64,000 nucleotides of DNA from Rhodanobacter sp. Root480 (GCF_001426645.1 NZ_LMEX01000001.1:386755-450754), one strand, 5' to 3'. Shown: positions 1-8,596, numbered from the stretch's first letter. Numbers and translations are program-made. Notes: generated by a model not told the origin, from the letters alone.

Positions 1-812
1 CTGGCGTCTTGCAGCGCCAGCACGCCGCCAGTCTTGCCGTGGCCCTTGGCCGGATTGCCCTGGTAAGTCCCGGTGGCCGTCCAGCCAAACAGATAAGCGG
101 TGGAAGCGCGCGGCTTGCCGATCTTGTGGTCGGCGTCGTCCTTGTCTGCGCTGATCGCCAGGGTTTTCTTCGCGGCGGCACCAACCGTCTTGCTGGCTTG
201 TTCGCGCGCTTCGGTGGATTGCTGGGCCACGATCTGGTCGTACGGGATCGCGTCCTGCAACGGCTCGATCGCCACCTTCAGCTTGATGCTGCTGACTGCG
301 TCATCCAGTGTCACGTTGCCGCGGTCGAACCCGATCGTGCCCAGGTTCAACTGCCACGCCGATGGCGCACTGCTTTTCGGGAGGGTGAAGTCCCACGTGG
401 CACGTGACTGCTTGTCGCGCTGCAGGTCCACGGTCGGTTGCACGAGTTGCAGCCACGGCACGTCGATGCGATGCGCCAGCAGCGGCAGCGGTGACAACCG
501 GAAGCGCAACGCCTGCAATGTGGCGAACCGCGGCTGCTCGGCCCATTCGGGGTTGGCGATGGTGATGTCGCGCGCAGTGAATTCCGGCCACGGCACCCAC
601 GCGGCGATCCCGCCGCCATCGCGCTCACGCTTCCAGTCCACGGTGAGGTCGCCATTGATGGCGAACGGTCGCCCGATCGCCTGGCTCACCTTGTCGTTGA
701 TGAACGGCTTCAGCCGGTTCCAGTCGAACAGCGCGATCACGATGACCAGCACCACGATCAGCGCCAGCAGCACGCCCACGATCCAGGCCACGATTTTCCG
801 GCTGCGCGTCAT
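1..812 (-). CDS. AsmA family protein, N-terminal part (runs off window)
   Basis: About 270 codons are visible, reading leftward from ATG at 812; the gene continues beyond base 1 with no stop. The protein opens with basic residues and one hydrophobic segment (about residues 5-27), then a 'FDWNRLKPFINDKV' stretch and 'IGRPFAINGDL', typical of the AsmA N-terminal domain. AsmA proteins are inner-membrane-anchored periplasmic proteins linked to outer-membrane biogenesis and lipid transport. An AGGAG sits six bases before ATG 812; a second ATG at 818 abuts the AGGAG and is less likely. The family is seen directly; which of the several AsmA paralogues it is cannot be told from half a gene. Confidence 0.85.
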   Translation of the reverse strand, partial: MTRSRKIVAWIVGVLLALIVVLVIVIALFDWNRLKPFINDKVSQAIGRPFAINGDLTVDWKRERDGGGIAAWVPWPEFTARDITIANPEWAEQPRFATLQALRFRLSPLPLLAHRIDVPWLQLVQPTVDLQRDKQSRATWDFTLPKSSAPSAWQLNLGTIGFDRGNVTLDDAVSSIKLKVAIEPLQDAIPYDQIVAQQSTEAREQASKTVGAAAKKTLAISADKDDADHKIGKPRASTAYLFGWTATGTYQGNPAKGHGKTGGVLALQDA

Positions 813-972
813 CGCCATCTCCTGTTGCCGGCCGCCGGCGAATGTGCCGCGGCCTGCCCAGGTCAACGAATAGCGTGCGGCGTGAAAAAATTACGTGGTG
901 GCAGGCGAGTGGGCTCAGGTGAGATTCATCGCGCCGGCTTGTTGTATGCGGCCTTCGGATCGCGTGAACTCT

Positions 973-1057
973 GTAGGAGCGCACCCGTCCACAAGGGACT
1001 TCCTTCGGTCGTGCGCGATGCTTTTGCTGTTTGTAGGAGCGACTTCAGTCGCGATGC
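973..1057. repeat. Two GTAG-headed REP-like elements (SMAG type)
   Basis: Two copies lie head to tail. The first, from 973, starts GTAGGAGCGCACC and ends near 1021; the second, 1033-1057, reads GTAGGAGCGACTTCAGTCGC then GATGC, with a short internal stem (GCGACT/AGTCGC). The GTAG head plus stem resembles SMAG/REP elements of Stenotrophomonas. They lie in a 782-base gene-free gap (813-1594) and recur at 1546, 4327, 56792 and 63245. Confidence 0.75.
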
Positions 1058-1134
1058 TTTTTGGTTGCGCTTCGGCGCAAGCAGATCAAAAGCACGAGCA
1101 AAAGCCAGAGCTTTCGATCGCCTACGGCGCTCGA

Positions 1135-1372
1135 GTTACTTTTCTCTTGCGTGGCCAAGAGAAAAGTAACCAAAAGAGAAGGCCACCCCGCTTGGCGCTT
1201 GCCGCCCCTCCATGGGCGGCAAGTCCGTGAGCCGGGGCCGGGCTTTTCGAGCGGGCATCCTGCCCGCGCGAAAAGGCGAGTCCATCCCTGGACTCGCCCG
1301 CTGCGCGGCCTGTCGGCCCCGACTCACCGCCGCACAGGGGCCCGGGTAGAGCAGCGGGCCATCCTGGCCCGC
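1135..1372. repeat. Composite non-coding block of four hairpins
   Basis: Four inverted repeats follow one another. 1135-1149/1156-1170 is a perfect 15-bp stem (GTTACTTTTCTCTTG) with a 6-nt loop. 1198-1207/1214-1223 is a 10-bp stem (CTTGCCGCCC). 1243-1257/1261-1275 is a 15-bp stem with one mismatch. 1354-1360/1366-1372 is a 7-bp stem (GCGGGCC). Short open frames across the block show no family resemblance and shift with the repeats, so I read it as non-coding repeat DNA. Similar 'CTTTTGGTTACTTTTCT' blocks are, from memory, common between genes in Xanthomonadaceae. Confidence 0.65.
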
Positions 1373-1398
1373 ACTCGGGATGGAGCCAAAGCAAAAGT

Positions 1399-1427
1399 AC
1401 AAAGCACAAAGCACAAAGCACAAAGCA
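1399..1427. repeat. Heptamer microsatellite ACAAAGC x4
   Basis: Four exact copies of ACAAAGC (1399-1405, 1406-1412, 1413-1419, 1420-1426) plus one extra A, in an A-rich patch unlike the surrounding DNA. No gene overlaps it. Confidence 0.9.
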
Positions 1428-1545
1428 GAGCCGCCGCTCCCTCAGCCGTTCTCCCTGAGCGTAGGCCGAAGGCTGAAGTCGAAGGGCACGTCAACCCACA
1501 CCCTTTGATTTCGCGACCGTGGGGCTGCTCCGTTTCTACCAGGAA

Positions 1546-1571
1546 GCATCGCGGCTGAAGTCGCTCCCACA
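1546..1571 (-). repeat. Single inverted GTAG-type REP copy
   Basis: Read on the minus strand this is GTGGGAGCGACTTCAGCCGC then GATGC, the same core as the copies at 1033 and 63245. It ends 24 bases from the PadR stop codon, a usual 3'-flank position for such elements. Confidence 0.65.
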
Positions 1572-1594
1572 AGCATCGCTGCGCGCGCGACTCG

Positions 1595-2239
1595 TCACTC
1601 GCCTGGGGCGCCGCTGGCGATGTCTTTTGCGGCGTTTTCCAATATCGCCGCCACGCGCTGCGCCTCGGCCTTGTCCCAGCGGGTGCCGCGCATCAATAGG
1701 GCGTACTTGAGCGTGTGCATCGCCTTGCGCACCGTCATCGGTGCGGACATCTTTGCGGCCATGCGGGCGCTCTGCTCGGTGCGCGAGGTCACCGCTTCCA
1801 CTTCGGCGCGGTTCTCGTCGAGAAAGCTGCGGCCCTCGTCGGTGATCGCATAGAGCTTGCGGTTGCCGGTGGTGTCCTCGACCTGTGCGTAGCCCAGTTC
1901 CTCGAGCATCGTGAGGGTGGGGTAGATCGCGCCGGGGCTGGGCGAGTAGTGGCCGTGGAACATCTCCTCGATGATGCGGATCATTTCGTAGCCATGCCGC
2001 GGCTGTTGTTCGATCAGCGCCAGCAGCAACAGCTTGAGGTCACCGTGGCCGAACATCCGGCCACCGCCGCCCCGCCGGCCGCCGCCACGCATGTCGTCCC
2101 ATCCACCGAAGAAACCGCCACCGCGATGGCCGCCGAAACCGGGGCTGGCGTGGCGCTCGTGGCCGGTGTGCCCGGCGTGGCCGCACCAGTCGGGGTGGCG
2201 GCGATGATGCATGGCGCGAAAGAAGTGGTGCAGGCCCAT
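1595..2239 (-). CDS. PadR family regulator with His/Gly-rich N-terminus (YqjI-like)
   Basis: The 214-residue protein has a first ~65 residues packed with His and Gly plus one Cys ('DWCGHAGHTGHERH'), then a PadR winged helix at about 68-150 ('LLLLALIEQQPRHGYEM', 'SPGAIYPTLTMLEELGY'), and a C-terminal dimerisation helix. This matches the plan of E. coli YqjI, a Ni/Fe-responsive PadR repressor whose metal-binding N-terminus tunes DNA binding. It is divergent from the ABC exporter at 2399. The 159-base shared gap holds a perfect 10-bp palindrome, so autorepression and control of the exporter are likely. Metal sensing is inferred from the His-rich tail; the ligand is unknown. Confidence 0.85.
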   Translation of the reverse strand: MGLHHFFRAMHHRRHPDWCGHAGHTGHERHASPGFGGHRGGGFFGGWDDMRGGGRRGGGGRMFGHGDLKLLLLALIEQQPRHGYEMIRIIEEMFHGHYSPSPGAIYPTLTMLEELGYAQVEDTTGNRKLYAITDEGRSFLDENRAEVEAVTSRTEQSARMAAKMSAPMTVRKAMHTLKYALLMRGTRWDKAEAQRVAAILENAAKDIASGAPGE

Positions 2240-2271
2240 GATGAGTTCCCATTCGTATCAAGAGTGTTCTA

Positions 2272-2281
2272 CGATATATCG
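2272..2281. promoter_or_regulatory. Palindromic operator candidate between padR and ABC exporter
   Basis: CGATATATCG is a perfect 10-bp palindrome 33 bases upstream of the PadR start and 118 bases upstream of the exporter start. It is AT-rich in a GC-rich gap. Location and symmetry suggest the PadR operator; binding is inferred. Confidence 0.45.
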
Positions 2282-2398
2282 GAAGAATGTCTTGAACAAT
2301 ACCCCGGCGGTCGATTTTCCCGGGCCGCCTTCGCGCCGGCACCACGCCTTTTCGCATGAAATGGCATGCTCGCCCGGTTGCCACATCAAGGATGCCGA

Positions 2399-4309
2399 AT
2401 GCCACGTGAGTACAGCATGGGAGGGCGGGTTGGCCGTGGCGCGGCGCAGCCGGGCAGGCACGGTGAGCCGCCGCCGGCGCAGAGCCTGCGCGAGCGGTTT
2501 GCCGCCTTGCGCAATCTGCCGCCGTTCCTGAAGAGCATCTGGCAGACCAGCCGGCTGCTCAGCACATCCAGCATCGTGCTGCGGCTGCTGCGCGCACTGC
2601 TGCCGGTGGCCACGTTGTATGTGGGCAAGCTGATCATCGACGAGGTGGTGCGTTTGCTCGCGATCGGCAACGTGCACGCCAGCGTGGGCGACTGGCTGGC
2701 CAGTGGCGTGCTCGATCACCTGTGGCTGCTGCTGGCGCTGGAGTTTGCGCTGGCGGTAGGAGCGGACATCCTGGGCCGCATCGTTTCGATGATCGATTCG
2801 CTGCTGTCCGAGCTGTACGCCAACAGCACCAGCATCCGGCTGATGGAACATGCCGCCTCGCTGGACCTGGAGGATTTCGAGGACGCCGACCTGCAGGACA
2901 AGCTGGACCGCGCCCGCCGCCAGGTGGCCGGGCGCAGTTCGCTGCTGTCGCAGCTGCTGGGCCAGGCGCAGGACATGGTCACCATTGCGAGTTTCGCGGT
3001 GGGCCTGCTGGTCTACGCGCCGTGGCTGATCGTGCTGTTGCTGATTGCGCTGGTGCCGGCGTTCCTGGGCGAGTTCCACTTCAACGCGCAGAGCTACGCG
3101 GTGAACTACCAGTGGACGCCGGAGCGGCGCGAACTGGATTACCTGCGGCAAGTGGGTGCCAGCGCGCAGAACGCGAAAGAGGTGAAGAGCTTCGGCCTCA
3201 ACGCCTTCCTGATCGAGCGCTACCGCGTGCTGTCGCAGTCCATCTATGCCGCCAACCGGCGCATCGCGCTGCGCCGCGCGGGCTGGGGCGGGTTGTTCAC
3301 CACCATCGGCACGATCGGCTATTACGCGGCCTATGTGATCATCGCCTACCGCACGGTCAGCGGTGATTTCAGCGTGGGCGATCTCACCTTCCTGTCCGCC
3401 TCGTTCCGTCGCCTGCGCAACCTGCTGGAAAGCCTGCTGGTGGGCTTTTCGCAAGTGGCGGGGCAGGCGTTGTACCTCGACGACCTGTTCTCGTTTTTCC
3501 GCATCGAGCCGGAGATCCTGTCGCCACCCAATCCGCGGCCGTTCCCGCAGCCGATCCGCGAAGGCTTCGTGTTCGAGAACGTGGGCTTTCGCTATCCGGA
3601 GGCGGAACGCTGGGCCGTGCGCAATCTCAGCTTCACCTTGCGCGCCGGCGAGGTGCTGGCGCTGGTGGGCGAGAACGGCGCGGGCAAGACCACGCTGGTG
3701 AAGCTGCTCTCACGGCTGTACGACCCCGACGAGGGCCGGATTCTTCTGGACGGCCATCCGCTGGCGGATTACGACCTCGAGGAGCTGCGGCTCAACATCG
3801 GGGTGATCTTCCAGGATTTCGTGCGCTACTACCTCAGCGCCGCCGACAACGTGGCAGTGGGCCGCATCGACGCCCGCGAGGATCAGCCGCGCATCATCGA
3901 GGCCGCCCATCGCAGCATGGCCGACGAGGTGATCGCGAAACTGCCTCAAGGCTACGAGCAGATGCTGGGCAAGCTGTTCAAGAGCGGCGTGGACCTGTCC
4001 GGCGGCGAGTGGCAGAAGATCGCCATCGCCCGCGCCTACATGCGCGATGCGCCACTGTTGATCCTGGACGAACCCACCGCGGCGCTGGATGCGCGCTCGG
4101 AGTTCGAGGTGTTCCAGCGCTTCAAGGAGCTGTCGCAGGGCAAGACCGCGGTGATCATCTCGCACCGCTTCTCCACCGTGCGCATGGCCGACCGCATCAT
4201 CGTGCTGGATGGCGGGCGGATCGAGGAGGTCGGCAGTCATGCCGATTTGCTGGCCGCGAATGGGCATTACGCGGAGTTGTTCGAACTGCAGGCGGCGGGT
4301 TATCGGTGA
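2399..4309 (+). CDS. ABC transporter, fused permease-ATPase (type I exporter)
   Basis: The 636-residue half-transporter has a six-helix membrane domain (about 45-340) followed by the nucleotide-binding domain: Walker A 'GENGAGKTT', Q-loop 'IFQDF', signature 'LSGGEWQ', Walker B 'LLILDEPTAALD' and H-loop 'IISHR'. Such proteins homodimerise to export lipids, drugs or peptides; the substrate is not evident. I chose ATG 2399 because AAGGA lies six bases upstream; an in-frame ATG at 2366 has no ribosome site. It is divergent from the His-rich PadR regulator, its likely controller. The 3' flank carries an inverted REP pair. Confidence 0.9.
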   Translation: MPREYSMGGRVGRGAAQPGRHGEPPPAQSLRERFAALRNLPPFLKSIWQTSRLLSTSSIVLRLLRALLPVATLYVGKLIIDEVVRLLAIGNVHASVGDWLASGVLDHLWLLLALEFALAVGADILGRIVSMIDSLLSELYANSTSIRLMEHAASLDLEDFEDADLQDKLDRARRQVAGRSSLLSQLLGQAQDMVTIASFAVGLLVYAPWLIVLLLIALVPAFLGEFHFNAQSYAVNYQWTPERRELDYLRQVGASAQNAKEVKSFGLNAFLIERYRVLSQSIYAANRRIALRRAGWGGLFTTIGTIGYYAAYVIIAYRTVSGDFSVGDLTFLSASFRRLRNLLESLLVGFSQVAGQALYLDDLFSFFRIEPEILSPPNPRPFPQPIREGFVFENVGFRYPEAERWAVRNLSFTLRAGEVLALVGENGAGKTTLVKLLSRLYDPDEGRILLDGHPLADYDLEELRLNIGVIFQDFVRYYLSAADNVAVGRIDAREDQPRIIEAAHRSMADEVIAKLPQGYEQMLGKLFKSGVDLSGGEWQKIAIARAYMRDAPLLILDEPTAALDARSEFEVFQRFKELSQGKTAVIISHRFSTVRMADRIIVLDGGRIEEVGSHADLLAANGHYAELFELQAAGYR

Positions 4310-4326
4310 GATGGGAATCGGGAATC

Positions 4327-4406
4327 CTGTAGGAGCGGCTTCAGCCGCGACGCTCTTGCTCTGAGGCCTTGTGGAAAAAGCGTCGCGACTGAAGTCGCTC
4401 CTACAG
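4327..4406. repeat. Inverted pair of GTAG-type REP elements
   Basis: The left copy begins CTGTAGGAGCGGCTTCAGCC and the right copy is its near-exact reverse complement ending CTCCTACAG, so the transcript could form a long stem. It sits between the convergent ABC exporter (ends 4309) and cyclophilin gene (ends 4424) and may act as a bidirectional 3'-end structure. Confidence 0.8.
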
Positions 4407-4423
4407 GGGCGAGGATGGCCGCA

Positions 4424-5347
4424 TCAACGCGAAGGCGCTTTCACCTCGCGTACCGGCGCCTCGATGCCGCACACGTCGAGCTTGCCCACGGGTGTCGGAT
4501 AGAACGCGTTGTGGCCGTGGCGTTTTGCGTCGATCAACGCCGCGAAAGTGGGGCTGTCGGTACGCAGCACTTCAATGGGAACGCGCTCGCTGGCAGGCAC
4601 ATCGGCGGCCAATCGTACGGACGTGATTGGCACGCGTTGCGCCGGTTTCGTATAGAAGCCCATCGGTTCGGCGCCGCGCGGCAGGGCGGACAGCAGTGGC
4701 ATGCCCTGCAGGACGCGGCCGGCGATGGCGAGGTTGTGATCCAGCCGGCGTGGCGCCTGGCCGATCACCGCATACAGCGAACTGCCGCTGCCGGTTTCCG
4801 GCGCCACGTCGCGTGCCACGCCCACCATGCCGTAGCAATGGATCAGCCACTCGCGCCCGCTGGCCGGGTCGCGCCCCACCGGGAAGCCTTCGGAGAAACC
4901 CACTTCCGGCGCGTACACGTCGCCGTCGGTCAACGGCGTCCACGGCAGGGTCGGGTCGATCGCGCGGCTGAATTCCGGCGGCAGCGTGGCCTTCGCGCTG
5001 CCCAGCGAGTGCAGCTTGCTCTTGTCGCCGGCGTCGTCATCGTTGGGGTCGCCCCACTGGGTGACGAAGTTGTCCTGCACCCGCACGATGGCCAGCCCGT
5101 CGAAGTAGTGCTCGCGCACCAGGGTGCGGATGTTCGCCGCATGCAGCGGCGTGAAATCCGGCGCCAGCTCGATCACCACGCGCCCCTGCGGCAATTGCAT
5201 GTACAGCAGGTTTTCCGGGTCGGGCGTGCGCCATTCGGCGGGCTGCGAGCGGGCCAGCAATTCGCTGGCGGTGGGGGTGGCTTTCTCGGCGGCGAAAGCC
5301 GGCATGGCGGCAATCAGCGCGAGTGCGATCGTGAGGTGGCGGATCAT
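4424..5347 (-). CDS. Periplasmic peptidylprolyl isomerase, cyclophilin type
   Basis: The 307-residue protein has a signal peptide ('MIRHLTIALALIAAMPAFAA', cut near residue 20), then a divergent cyclophilin fold: 'GRVVIELAPDFTPLHAANI' (strand 1, helix 1), 'FDGLAIVRVQDNFVTQWGDP' and a late 'SLYAVIGQAPRRLDHNLAIAGRVLQGM' segment. It is longer than the ~170-190 residues of PpiA/PpiB, with an insert at about 105-195 and a C-terminal tail. Canonical catalytic Arg and Phe positions are only partly recognisable, so activity is less sure than fold. ATG 5347 begins the signal peptide; upstream in-frame codons look non-coding. A second, more typical cyclophilin lies at 17710. Confidence 0.8.
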   Translation of the reverse strand: MIRHLTIALALIAAMPAFAAEKATPTASELLARSQPAEWRTPDPENLLYMQLPQGRVVIELAPDFTPLHAANIRTLVREHYFDGLAIVRVQDNFVTQWGDPNDDDAGDKSKLHSLGSAKATLPPEFSRAIDPTLPWTPLTDGDVYAPEVGFSEGFPVGRDPASGREWLIHCYGMVGVARDVAPETGSGSSLYAVIGQAPRRLDHNLAIAGRVLQGMPLLSALPRGAEPMGFYTKPAQRVPITSVRLAADVPASERVPIEVLRTDSPTFAALIDAKRHGHNAFYPTPVGKLDVCGIEAPVREVKAPSR

Positions 5348-5377
5348 GCGTAGTCCAATGGGTGGCCGAAGGGGCGT

Positions 5378-5416
5378 GGCCTCGCTGGCGGTGAGTTCAC
5401 CGCCCCGCGCGAGGCC
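5378..5416 (-). terminator. Two-tier hairpin between SDR and cyclophilin genes
   Basis: Outer arms GGCCTCGC (5378-5385) and GCGAGGCC (5409-5416) enclose an inner hairpin CGGTGA/TCACCG (5389-5394/5397-5402). It lies just past the stop of the minus-strand SDR gene. There is no U-tract, so it is a structured 3' end rather than a classical intrinsic terminator. Confidence 0.45.
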
Positions 5417-5477
5417 TTGCGTATCGTAGGCCCGGTTCCCGTCGGCGTGCATCGTCCGCGGCAAGCGGCGAGCGGTT

Positions 5478-6221
5478 CTACAGCGCCTCGGCCACCGCCA
5501 CCGCGTCCGCACCGGCCGGAATGCGCAGCGGGCACGAGGGATCGTTCACCGCACGCCACACCGCTTCGGCCACATCCTGCGGCGTCGTGATCAGCGATGA
5601 CTGCGCCATCCCGGCGAAGATCTTCTGCGCGAAATCGACGTACGGCGCCGGGAAACCCTCCTGCATCAGGGACCGCGCATTGTCGCCAAAGGCCGTGTCC
5701 GGCGCCCGTCCCGGCAGCACCAGGTTCACCTGCACTTGGAACGGCTCCAGCTCCAACGCCAGTGATTCGGTGAACGCGTTGATGGCCGCCTTGCTGGCGG
5801 TGTAGACGGAGAGCAGCGGCAACGATTTCAGGGTGACGCTGGAGGTGACATTCACGATGCGTCCCGCCTGCCGTTCGCGAAACTGCGGCAACACCGCCCG
5901 CGTCATCGCGATCGTGCCCAGGGTGTTGGTTTCGAAGACGGCGCGGGCGATATCCATGCTGGTGCCTTCCAGCGCGTTCAGCACGCCGATACCCGCGTTG
6001 TTCACCAGCACATCGATCGGCCCGGCCGCGTCCACGGCCTCGGCAATGCTTTGCGTATCGGTGACGTCGAGCGCGAGCACGCGCAGGCGCGCGGAGCGGG
6101 GCAACACGTCCTGGCGCGGCGTGCGCATGGTGGCGATGACGTTCCAGTCGCGATCGAGAAAATGGCGGGCGGTCTCGAGACCGAAGCCGGATGAGCAGCC
6201 GGTGATCAGGACGGTTTTCAT
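5478..6221 (-). CDS. Short-chain dehydrogenase/reductase
   Basis: The 247-residue classical SDR has Rossmann motif 'TGCSSGFG' at residues 7-14, 'NNAGIG' near 83-88, a catalytic Ser in 'VTSSVT' and 'YTASK' as the Tyr-x-x-x-Lys pair. Such enzymes use NAD(P)H to reduce or oxidise carbonyl and alcohol groups; the substrate cannot be read from sequence. It is divergent from the AraC regulator at 6319 with a 97-base gap, the usual layout for a regulator and its target. Confidence 0.88.
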   Translation of the reverse strand: MKTVLITGCSSGFGLETARHFLDRDWNVIATMRTPRQDVLPRSARLRVLALDVTDTQSIAEAVDAAGPIDVLVNNAGIGVLNALEGTSMDIARAVFETNTLGTIAMTRAVLPQFRERQAGRIVNVTSSVTLKSLPLLSVYTASKAAINAFTESLALELEPFQVQVNLVLPGRAPDTAFGDNARSLMQEGFPAPYVDFAQKIFAGMAQSSLITTPQDVAEAVWRAVNDPSCPLRIPAGADAVAVAEAL

Positions 6222-6318
6222 GGTGACTCCATAAGTGATGGGCGGAGTCGAAACGATAGGTGGCTGAGGCTGGACTTGCTACAATGGCGAATCCATTTTT
6301 CTTTCGCAGGAGTCCGGC

Positions 6319-7233
6319 ATGGTCGATCCGTTTGCGGAGATTGTCACGCTGCTGCAGCCGGCCGCCCGTTTCTCCAAGGTCGTGGTGGGCGCCGGTCGCT
6401 GGCGCGTGCATCGCGAGGAACTCGGGCAACCGTTTTACTGCGTGGTGATTGACGGGGCATGCCGTCTGACGGTCGACGGCGACGCGCCGATGGCGCTTCG
6501 CGCGGGCGATTTCGTGCTGATACCCGCCGCACAGCAGTTCACCATGACCAGCCAGGAGCTGCTGGCACCGGGAGACATCGACGCGCCGCCCGCGCCCTTG
6601 CCCGATGGTGAATTCCGGCTCGGCATCCCGACCGGCGCGCCCGATGTCCGGTTGCTGGTGGGCCACTGCAGTTTCGGTTCGCCGGATGCGGCCCTGCTGG
6701 TTTCGCTGCTGCCACGACTGGTGCACGTGCGCGACGACCACCGGCTGGCCACCGTGGTGCAACTGGTTGCCGACGAATCCCGCGCCGGGCGCCCCGCGCG
6801 CGATGTCGTTCTCGCCCACCTGGTGGAAGTGCTCTTCATCGAAGCGCTTCGATCCGCCGCCGTCACGGCCGCATCACCCGGCCTGTTGCGTGGCCTTGCC
6901 GACGTGCGCCTGGCCGGGGCGATACGACAGATGCATGAAAACCCGGCACGTCCGTGGACGGTGGCCCAGCTGGCGAAAGCGGCGGCCCTGTCGCGCTCGG
7001 CCTTCTTCGATCGCTTCAACCGCACCGTCGGCGTCGCCCCGATGGCCTATCTGCTGGCCTGGCGCATGGCCTTGGCCAAGCAACTGCTGCGGCGTCGGGA
7101 AGGCGCGTTGACCGACGTGGCCGAGCGCGTCGGCTACAGCTCCGCCAGCACCTTCAGCGTGGCCTTCGCGCGCCACGTCGGGCAGTCGCCGATGCGCTAT
7201 GCGCGGGTGGCGGTGGCTGCCGGCCCCGGGTAG
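6319..7233 (+). CDS. AraC family transcriptional regulator with cupin domain
   Basis: The 304-residue protein has a ligand-sensing cupin domain at about 15-185 ('VIDGACRLTVDG', 'LRAGDFVLIPAAQQF') and two helix-turn-helix units at about 200-298 ('WTVAQLAKAAALSRSAFFDRF', 'LTDVAERVGYSSASTFSVAF'). This matches the AraC-binding cupin_6 group that commonly regulates divergent oxidoreductases. The SDR at 5478-6221 is the likely target. A TACAAT at about 6280 could be its -10 box. The inducer is unknown. Confidence 0.88.
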   Translation: MVDPFAEIVTLLQPAARFSKVVVGAGRWRVHREELGQPFYCVVIDGACRLTVDGDAPMALRAGDFVLIPAAQQFTMTSQELLAPGDIDAPPAPLPDGEFRLGIPTGAPDVRLLVGHCSFGSPDAALLVSLLPRLVHVRDDHRLATVVQLVADESRAGRPARDVVLAHLVEVLFIEALRSAAVTAASPGLLRGLADVRLAGAIRQMHENPARPWTVAQLAKAAALSRSAFFDRFNRTVGVAPMAYLLAWRMALAKQLLRRREGALTDVAERVGYSSASTFSVAFARHVGQSPMRYARVAVAAGPG

Positions 7234-7345
7234 GCAGGGCACCTGACAGGGTGATGGTATGTCCTGACAGGAAACCTATATGCCGCGGTGAAGCTTTTTG
7301 TATCAACTATTCTGTGCGGGCATAGGTTGCCGCCTGGAGAGCACC

Positions 7346-8320
7346 ATGATCCAACCTGACGCACGCCGTCTCGGCATCACCCGCCTGAAAACCCGCCACT
7401 TGTCGCTGCTGCTGTACCTGCACGAACACCGCTCGGTGTTGCGCGCCGCCGAGGCCGCCAACATGACCCAGCCGGCCGCGTCGAAGATGCTGGCGGAGAT
7501 GGAAAGCCTGCTGGGCGTGCCGTTGTTCGAGCGCCATGCACGCGGCGTGGAACCGACGCGTTACGGCCAGGTGCTGATCCGGCGCGCGCGTTCGGCCTTG
7601 TCGGAGATCGGCCGCGCCCAGGACGAGATCGCCGCGTTGAGCAGTGGCCTCATGGGGCAGGCATCGATAGGCACGGTGGTGAACCCGGGCACCAACCTGG
7701 TTCCGCAGGCCATTGCGATGGTCAAGCGCGACTGTCCCGACATCCTGATCAAGGTGGAGATGGATTACAGCCGCCCGCTGGTGGCCAAGCTGCTGGATGG
7801 CCAGCTGGACATTGTCGTGGGCCGGATCATGGGGCCGGAAGGGGCGGGCGAGCTCGATTTCGAATCGCTGGCCGACGAGCCGCACGCGGTACTGGCGCGA
7901 GCCGACCATCCGCTGGCACACCAGTCGCAGATTACCCATGCGGACCTGGCCGCCTACGGCTGGATCATGCCGCCGCCGGGCAGCGTGCTGCGTTCGCGAC
8001 TGGACATGGTGTTTCTCGAACACGGCCAGCCGCCACCGCAGAACATCGTGGAAACCGGTTCCCTGCCGATCATCGTCCACCTGCTGCGCAACAGCGACAT
8101 GCTGACCGCGTTGCCGCCGGAGTCGGTGCAGTTCTACCTGCAGATGGGGCATATGTGCGTGCTGCCGATCAACCTGGGCGTGCGCATGGAGTACTTCGGC
8201 ATCGTGCGCCGACGCAACCACCAGCTGTCGCCCGGCGCCGAGCGGGTGCTCGAGGCCTTGCGGGCGGCGTCGCACAAGCTCTACCAGGCCCGCAGCGGTA
8301 GCCATTGGCCCGGTGTTTGA
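7346..8320 (+). CDS. LysR family transcriptional regulator
   Basis: The 324-residue protein has a winged helix at about 15-75 ('LHEHRSVLRAAEAANMTQPAASKML') and a periplasmic-binding-like effector domain from about 105. The N-terminal 'LKTRHLSLLLYLHEHRSV' resembles the GbpR/sugar-linked LysR branch. ATG 7346 has GGAGA five bases upstream and is preferred over an earlier frame-open start. It is followed in the same direction by a TonB-dependent receptor; the 276-base gap holds an inverted repeat. The pair probably forms a nutrient-uptake module, with ligand unknown. Confidence 0.88.
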   Translation: MIQPDARRLGITRLKTRHLSLLLYLHEHRSVLRAAEAANMTQPAASKMLAEMESLLGVPLFERHARGVEPTRYGQVLIRRARSALSEIGRAQDEIAALSSGLMGQASIGTVVNPGTNLVPQAIAMVKRDCPDILIKVEMDYSRPLVAKLLDGQLDIVVGRIMGPEGAGELDFESLADEPHAVLARADHPLAHQSQITHADLAAYGWIMPPPGSVLRSRLDMVFLEHGQPPPQNIVETGSLPIIVHLLRNSDMLTALPPESVQFYLQMGHMCVLPINLGVRMEYFGIVRRRNHQLSPGAERVLEALRAASHKLYQARSGSHWPGV

Positions 8321-8357
8321 GCGGGCGGGATGTATTCCCTTTCAATATGGTTAATGG

Positions 8358-8372
8358 CCAATATTTCATTGG
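8358..8372. promoter_or_regulatory. LysR-type operator candidate before the TonB receptor
   Basis: CCAAT-N5-ATTGG is an exact inverted repeat in an AT-rich stretch (about 8335-8380), 225 bases upstream of the receptor ATG and 38 bases past the LysR stop. The 15-bp span is compatible with a LysR site. Binding by the adjacent LysR is inferred. Confidence 0.4.
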
Positions 8373-8596
8373 TATGGCATGGCGCCCGGCTTCTACCCTG
8401 CAGAAGGCTGCCGCCAACGGGCAGCCATAGCCACCGCTGGTTGATCGCGCGCGCCACCCCGCAAGGGTGACCGTTGCGAAAACCCCTCGGGGAAGGTGAC
8501 GACGACCGCAGCGGAGGGGCTGCGCCGGCGTTGCTTCCAGCGGGCACACCGGTGTCAACGCACCGATCAAATCAGAATTTCCGGGGAGGAATATTC

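Noticed and set aside
825-1572. Several 80-165 codon frames in the 813-1594 gap
   Set aside because: They overlap one another on both strands, coincide with hairpin repeats and contain no recognisable domain.
2258-3454. 398-codon minus-strand frame over the ABC exporter
   Set aside because: It is antisense to the exporter's membrane domain and is His/Gln/Arg-rich with no family resemblance.
4311-4326. Fourth CGAATCC tandem after the ABC exporter
   Set aside because: The unit reads GGGAATC, which is GATTCCC inverted, not CGAATCC, and only two units are present. It may be related but I did not count it.
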